Shown piece after piece: positions 59,888 to 64,000 of a stretch of 64,000 nt of DNA (its first letter is position 1; every line of letters starts with the position of its first letter). This DNA comes from Nocardia nova. GTDB taxonomy: Bacteria > Actinomycetota > Actinomycetes > Mycobacteriales > Mycobacteriaceae. The notes below the pieces were generated by a model. That model did not search any database and was not told the DNA's origin. It saw only the letters and a program-made list of their open reading frames with translations. Made by a program: the position numbers and the translations under genes. The stretch is taken from contig NZ_PSZE01000008.1 in NCBI RefSeq assembly GCF_002933465.1, forward strand, positions 186,001-250,000. Reading direction: 5' to 3'.

Positions 59888-61111
59888 GTGAGTTTCGCGG
59901 ATGGCGGCCGCGAGCCGATATCGCCTGCCGACCCCGACCGGCTCCGGGTCGCGATGTTGACCCGCGAATATCCCCCCGAGGTGTACGGCGGGGCCGGAGT
60001 ACACGTGACCGAACTGGTCCCGCAGTTGCGCCGGCTGTGCGACGTGACGGTGCACTGCATGGGCGCCGAACGCGGTGATGCGGTGGTCCATCAACCCGAT
60101 CCGATGCTCTACGCCGCCAATTCCGCTTTGCAGATGATGTCGGCGCAGCTGCGCATGGCCGATGCCGTCGGCGCTGTCGACGTGGTTCACTCCCACACCT
60201 GGTACACCGGGCTCGGAGGGCATCTGGCCGCGAGTCTGTACGGCATCCCGCACGTCCTCACCGCGCATTCGCTCGAACCGCGCCGGCCGTGGAAGGCCGA
60301 ACAGCTGGGCGGCGGTTACCGATTGTCGTCGTGGTCGGAGCGCACCGCGATGGAGAATGCCGACGCGGTGATCGCGGTGAGCGAGGGCATGCGCCGCGAT
60401 GTCCTCGATGCCTACCCGACCGTCGACCCCGGACGAGTACATGTCGTGCACAACGGAATCGACACCCGGGCGTGGTTCCCGGGCGGACCGGTGCCCGCGG
60501 CCCGTGATGTGCTCGCCGAACTGGGGGTACGCGCCGATGCGCCGATCGCGGCGTTCGTCGGCCGCATCACCCGGCAGAAGGGGGTCGCGCACCTGCTCGC
60601 CGCGGCCCGCGATATCGACCCGGGGATCCAGCTGGTGCTGTGTGCCGGCGCACCGGATACGCCGGAGCTGGAGGCCGAGGCGACCGCGGCGGTGCGCGAA
60701 CTCGCGGCGACGCGCGGCGGGGTGTTCTGGGTCCGCGATATGTTGCCGACCGAACAGGTGCGCCAGATCCTCTCCGCCGCAAGCGTTTTCATTTGTCCCT
60801 CGGTGTACGAGCCGCTCGGGATCGTGAATCTGGAGGCGATGGCCTGCGGCACCGCGGTGGTCGCCTCGGACGTCGGCGGGATCCCGGAGGTGGTCGCCGA
60901 TGGGCAGACCGGGCGACTGGCGCATTACGACCCGCAGGCGCCCCGCGACTTCGAACGAGACCTCGCCAACCTGGTCAACGACCTCGCCGGCGATGCCGAG
61001 ACCGCGGCGCGGCTCGGGGCGGCCGGCCGGGCACGCGCGGCGGCCGAATTCAGCTGGGCGCAGGTCGCCGCCCGCACCACCGATCTCTACGACCGCATCC
61101 GCAAGGGCTGA
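59888..61111 (+). CDS. glgM: Alpha-maltose-1-phosphate synthase GlgM (GlgA-like GT4)
   Basis: 407-residue GT-B (GT4) glycosyltransferase using ADP-glucose. N-domain [20 protein letters not shown] (nucleotide-sugar/acceptor loop), [20 protein letters not shown], hinge [15 protein letters not shown]-domain [19 protein letters not shown], and the donor motif [20 protein letters not shown] (E-x7-E). Actinobacterial members make maltose-1-phosphate for the GlgE route to alpha-glucan. GTG 59888 leaderless. Next to divergent glgC, its ADP-glucose supplier; its last 25 bp overlap the convergent DoxX-like gene. Confidence 0.93.
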   Translation: MSFADGGREPISPADPDRLRVAMLTREYPPEVYGGAGVHVTELVPQLRRLCDVTVHCMGAERGDAVVHQPDPMLYAANSALQMMSAQLRMADAVGAVDVVHSHTWYTGLGGHLAASLYGIPHVLTAHSLEPRRPWKAEQLGGGYRLSSWSERTAMENADAVIAVSEGMRRDVLDAYPTVDPGRVHVVHNGIDTRAWFPGGPVPAARDVLAELGVRADAPIAAFVGRITRQKGVAHLLAAARDIDPGIQLVLCAGAPDTPELEAEATAAVRELAATRGGVFWVRDMLPTEQVRQILSAASVFICPSVYEPLGIVNLEAMACGTAVVASDVGGIPEVVADGQTGRLAHYDPQAPRDFERDLANLVNDLAGDAETAARLGAAGRARAAAEFSWAQVAARTTDLYDRIRKG

Positions 61112-61587
61112 GCGCCGGGCAGGCAGCGGTCCGCCGGTCGCAACGCCCACGAGGTGACGGTCAGCGCGGTCATCACGCTCAAAACCCCCACTTCCGCACG
61201 GGCATAACCGGTGACCAGATGCGAGACGATCGCGCCGGTATAGACGAAAAATGTTCCGGCATACGCCCATTCCTTGCACAGTGGCAGTCGGGGAGCGGCC
61301 AGTACGATCGCGGCCGGGATCTTCCACGCGCCGAGCAGCACCAGGAAATAGCGTGGATATCCGAGGTGGGTGACCACATCACTGACGAACGGGATGCGCG
61401 CGATATCCCAGACACCGCCCACTGCGGCCTCGGCGACGACGGCGGCGGTCGCGACCCGGTAGGCGGCGGTGCGGTAACGCCCGGCGTTCGCGATCGGAGC
61501 CGGCGGGCGGTCGCGGCGGAAAATGCGTCCGGCGGTGGCGAAGGGCGTGGTCGGACGGGCCGGCTGGATGCGGGTAAGGCTGCGCAT
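61087..61587 (-). CDS. DoxX-like membrane protein
   Basis: 166-residue membrane protein with about four hydrophobic segments: AAVVAEAAVGGVWDIARIPF, YFLVLLGAWKIPAAIVLAAP, EWAYAGTFFVYTGAIVSHLV, LSVMTALTVTSWALRP. The VTHLGYPRYFLVLLGAWKI block is the DoxX-like family signature. A 40-residue basic N-terminal extension precedes. ATG 61587 after AGGAGG. Divergent from the ECF sigma gene (63 bp apart), so it is a likely target of that sigma factor. 3' end overlaps glgM. Confidence 0.85.
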   Translation of the reverse strand: MRSLTRIQPARPTTPFATAGRIFRRDRPPAPIANAGRYRTAAYRVATAAVVAEAAVGGVWDIARIPFVSDVVTHLGYPRYFLVLLGAWKIPAAIVLAAPRLPLCKEWAYAGTFFVYTGAIVSHLVTGYARAEVGVLSVMTALTVTSWALRPADRCLPGAQPLRMRS

Positions 61588-61650
61588 GGCTGCCTCCTTG
61601 CTGGTTATGGTGGGTGGTCGCACTGATACGGCGTAGCGGGTGGCGAGGAT

Positions 61651-62520
61651 GTGACCGGGGTGAGCGAGCGCGAACAGGCCCTGCAACGGCTGCACGAACA
61701 GCGGCCGCGATTGCGGGCGCTCGCGCACCACATTCTCGGCTCGGCGGTCGATGCGGAGGACGCCGTTCAGGAGACCTGGCTGCGCGTGCATCGCAGCCCA
61801 CCCCGCGCGGTCGGCAATCTCGACGCCTGGCTCAACACGGCCGTGGCGCACACCTGTTTGGACCTGTTGCGCGCCAGGCGGTCTCGGCCGGAGCGTCTGA
61901 GCGACACCCGGTTTCCGGATCCGCTGCTCGTCGTCGCCGATCAGGGCTCGGCACCGGAAGAGCAAGCGGTGCTGAGGGATTCGGTGGGCCTGGCGATGCA
62001 GATGGTGCTGTCACAGCTGGACCCGGCCGAACGTATCGCCTTCGTCCTACACGACATCTTCGCGGTGCCGTTCGATCACATCGCCGCGCTCTTGGATCGA
62101 ACCTCCGCCGCCACCAGGCAATTGGCCAGCCGCGCCCGGCGTCGCCTGCGAGCCGCGCCGGTGACCGACGAGGATCCCGGCGACCGGCGTGCCGTGGTGG
62201 ACGCATTCTTCGCGGCCGCTCGCCGCGGCGATTTCGAGGCCCTGGTGGCGCAGTTGGATCCGGAGGTCGTCCTGCGCGCCGCCGCCGGCGCGGGAGGTGG
62301 CTGGGAAATTCGCGGTCCGCGCGACACGGCCAGTCGTGCACTGCTGTTCGCCCGGCCCTCCTCGGATGTGCGGCCGGTGCTGGTGAACGACGCACCCGGT
62401 GCGGTAGTCATGTTCGACGGACAGCCGGGAGTGTTGCTGGCTTTCACGGTGGCGGACGGACGCATCGCGGAGATCTACGTCTATGCCGACCGGCAGCGGG
62501 TGGGGGCGTTCTTCCGGTGA
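61651..62520 (+). CDS. ECF sigma factor with SnoaL-like C-terminal domain (SigJ/ECF41-type)
   Basis: 289 residues. Region 2: RLRALAHHILGSAVDAEDAV, QETWLRVHRSPPRAVGNLDA, WLNTAVAHTCLDLLRARRS; region 4: VLSQLDPAERIAFVLHDIFA, VPFDHIAALLDRTSAATRQL, ASRARRRLR (to ~170). The remaining ~120 residues are a SnoaL/NTF2-like fold (RAVVDAFFAAARRGDFEALV, IYVYADRQRVGAFF), which in this group replaces a separate anti-sigma factor. GTG 61651; GTG 61660 possible. Divergent DoxX-like gene is the probable partner, since such sigmas usually neighbour a small membrane or oxidoreductase gene. Confidence 0.88.
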   Translation: MTGVSEREQALQRLHEQRPRLRALAHHILGSAVDAEDAVQETWLRVHRSPPRAVGNLDAWLNTAVAHTCLDLLRARRSRPERLSDTRFPDPLLVVADQGSAPEEQAVLRDSVGLAMQMVLSQLDPAERIAFVLHDIFAVPFDHIAALLDRTSAATRQLASRARRRLRAAPVTDEDPGDRRAVVDAFFAAARRGDFEALVAQLDPEVVLRAAAGAGGGWEIRGPRDTASRALLFARPSSDVRPVLVNDAPGAVVMFDGQPGVLLAFTVADGRIAEIYVYADRQRVGAFFR

Positions 62521-62674
62521 GAGCCAGGTAGATGTTGATGCGTCGATGTTCGAGACCGGGAGCGTGTGCCGGCTCGTCCTGCCTCCCATGTTGGACGCGG
62601 AGGAAAACGGGGGCGGTCGTGCTGTCGGCTGGGTTGTCGCCGGATCGGGCGGATGCCGGCGGCCGGGGCCGATA

Positions 62675-63577
62675 TCAGCGGCCGTAGACGGCGACCGTGA
62701 CAGAGGCGGTGACCGGCATCGACTCGGGCAGCGTGGCGATCCGGTCGCCGCGGGATTCGGCGGCGTGGTGAGCCGACGGTCCCATACCGGCCACATTCGC
62801 GATCGCGGCGTGATCCAGAGTCATCTCGTATTCGACCGTGACGCGTCCGGCAGGCCGGAAATCCGCGGACAGCGCGTCGATCAGGCGCGCGTCCTTACCC
62901 GTCTGCACGCCCACCATCCCCAGCGGGGCGATGAGTTCGGCCAAGTGGCGCGGCGTGGGTGTGACGACGACGAAGGTGCCGCCGGGGCGCAGCACCCGCG
63001 CGACCTCGGCCGGATTGCGCGGGGCGAAGACGCACAGCACCCGGTCGAGCGCATGGTCCCGGATCGGCAGCCCCTGCCAGACGTCGGCGAGGATCGATGC
63101 CGCACGCGAATGGGCCCGAGCGGCCCGGCGCGCCGCCGGTTTCGAGACGTCGAGTGCGATGCCGTGTGCGGCGGGCGCCGCCTCCAGCCCGGCCGCCAGG
63201 TAGTAACCGGTGCCGGCGCCGATTTCGAGAATCGTTCCGGTCGGTGCGCCGTCCGCGACGACGTCGGCCGTCGCGCGCGCGATCGGGTCGAAATGGCCCG
63301 CGCTCTGGAATCGCGCCCGGGCGTCCAGCATGTCCGCGGTATCGCCGGTCATCTTGGTCGCGGCGCCGGTCAGCAGGCTCACGTAGCCCTGTTTCGCGAT
63401 ATCGAAGCTGTGGCCGGACTCGCACACCAGGCGACGGTCCCGGAGCGCGACACCCCCATGACATTCCGGGCAGGCCACCGCGGATGCGACCGCCGCCAGG
63501 GGTGCGGCGGGGGCTGTGGGCGGGTCCGGTGCCGTGCCGGGTGTCGCCTGGCGTGTCCCGGGGTTCGGACCGGTCAT
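62675..63577 (-). CDS. 23S rRNA (guanine-N1)-methyltransferase, RlmA family
   Basis: 300-residue RlmA-type SAM methyltransferase. N-terminal zinc finger VACPECHGGVALRDRRLVCE then SGHSFDIAKQGYVSLLTG (four ligands in CxxC...CxxxH), and a Rossmann domain with motif I GTILEIGAGTGYYLAAGLEA, VLCVFAPRNPAEVARVLRPG, FVVVTPTPRHLAELIAPLG. These enzymes methylate G745/G748 of 23S rRNA; the latter subtype confers tylosin-type resistance. The N-terminal ~30 residues are Pro/Ala-rich and may not belong. ATG 63577. Confidence 0.88.
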   Translation of the reverse strand: MTGPNPGTRQATPGTAPDPPTAPAAPLAAVASAVACPECHGGVALRDRRLVCESGHSFDIAKQGYVSLLTGAATKMTGDTADMLDARARFQSAGHFDPIARATADVVADGAPTGTILEIGAGTGYYLAAGLEAAPAAHGIALDVSKPAARRAARAHSRAASILADVWQGLPIRDHALDRVLCVFAPRNPAEVARVLRPGGTFVVVTPTPRHLAELIAPLGMVGVQTGKDARLIDALSADFRPAGRVTVEYEMTLDHAAIANVAGMGPSAHHAAESRGDRIATLPESMPVTASVTVAVYGR

Positions 63578-63632
63578 GTGATCCGCCGGACACTCGCGGC
63601 CGCCCGGTCGAGGAAGCCGACGCGACGGGCGT

Positions 63633-63660
63633 AGATCCGGCCGGTTACCCGGCCGGATCT
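63633..63660 (-). terminator. 12-bp perfect hairpin terminator after the DUF3117 gene
   Basis: AGATCCGGCCGG (63633-63644) and CCGGCCGGATCT (63649-63660) pair perfectly around a 4-nt loop, 59 bp beyond the DUF3117 stop and upstream of the RlmA gene on the same strand. Confidence 0.85.
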
Positions 63661-63718
63661 GCGCGCGCGGGTCGGCGCCGGCAATTTCAGCACCGGTGTA
63701 TGTCGTTGGGTCGAGCGG

Positions 63719-63886
63719 CTAGCTGGTCACCGCGGTGAGCTCTTTACCGAGAGCTGCCGCTTCCTCCGGCGTGAGCTCGACGACCAAACGCCCGCCACCC
63801 TCGAGTGGAACCCGCATGACGATTCCACGCCCTTCCTTGGTTGCCTCGAGGGGACCGTCCCCGGTGCGGGGCTTCATGGCCGCCAT
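63719..63886 (-). CDS. DUF3117 protein (Rv1211-like)
   Basis: 55-residue DUF3117 protein: MAAMKPRTGDGPLEATKEGR, then GIVMRVPLEGGGRLVVELTP, EEAAALGKELTAVTS. The family is nearly invariant in actinobacteria. The ATG at 63886 follows GGAGGGAGCAGAGG; the frame is open to 63997 but that extension is not conserved. In M. tuberculosis the equivalent gene (Rv1211) lies beside glgM, with tagA on its other side; tagA is presumably just past this window. Function not established. Confidence 0.9.
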   Translation of the reverse strand: MAAMKPRTGDGPLEATKEGRGIVMRVPLEGGGRLVVELTPEEAAALGKELTAVTS

Positions 63887-64000
63887 CCTCTGCTCCCTCC
63901 AGATCCGCGCGGTCTGCTGCGCACTTCTCGGAACTAATGTGTTGTCACCAACAGGCAGCCGCCGGACGCGACAGGCATGTCCGGTGGGCTGCACCACGCC

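Overview
High-GC actinobacterial DNA, almost certainly from a Nocardia or a close mycolic-acid relative. Evidence: PimE and LpqW (phosphatidylinositol mannoside / lipoarabinomannan assembly), MshB (mycothiol), FbiC (coenzyme F420), GpgS and GlgM (polymethylated polysaccharide / alpha-glucan), an ESX-type PPE/EspG cassette, and a gene order that, from memory, follows Mycobacterium tuberculosis Rv1157c to Rv1224. There is no rRNA, tRNA, CRISPR array, insertion sequence or phage.

Layout. (1) 1-11.6 kb is accessory: a partial DUF2236 oxygenase with tandem operators, an NAD(P)-binding reductase, a decayed FAD-desaturase, a HAD protein, a GNAT acetyltransferase, a complete osmoprotectant ABC importer (permease, ATPase, permease, lipoprotein; minus strand), a CHAP-domain protein, an internally duplicated protein, a Tat-exported DUF1906 protein and a serine nonapeptide-repeat protein. 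(2) 11.6-20.3 kb is a conserved core: secreted Rv1157c-like protein, pimE, phhB, a small Cys-rich basic protein, typA, lpqW, mshB and an Rv1171-like membrane protein. (3) 20.5-24.3 kb is a conservon-like sensor kinase/roadblock/DUF742 operon followed by gene debris instead of the usual GTPase. (4) 24.5-31.5 kb: fbiC, fdxA/fdxC with an iron-box-like site, dapC, then rocA-putB (proline catabolism). (5) 31.5-40.1 kb is an accessory island: DUF2236 + TetR, XRE/DUF397 pair, DUF3558-PPE-EspG cassette, VapBC, another DUF2236. (6) 40.2-49.5 kb is core again: fadD36, a PPOX protein, dapD, dapE, two LOG-family genes, fadD6, folP2, gpgS. (7) 49.5-64 kb holds tatB-htrA-rseA-sigE, an O-methyltransferase, a TetR/ABC efflux operon, glgC/glgM, DoxX-like/ECF sigma, an RlmA-type methyltransferase and a DUF3117 protein. 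This block is inverted relative to M. tuberculosis.

How the genes work together. dapC, dapD and dapE supply three succinylase-pathway steps to meso-diaminopimelate. rocA and putB oxidise proline to glutamate. glgC and glgM make ADP-glucose and maltose-1-phosphate. fadD6, folP2 and gpgS lie in one tight run. sigE, rseA, htrA and tatB form an envelope-stress group. Many genes lack a leader: a TAnnnT -10 box lies 6-8 nt before the start codon, which allowed many starts to be set.

Limits: all names come from reading translations and from remembered family features and gene orders. No database search was possible.
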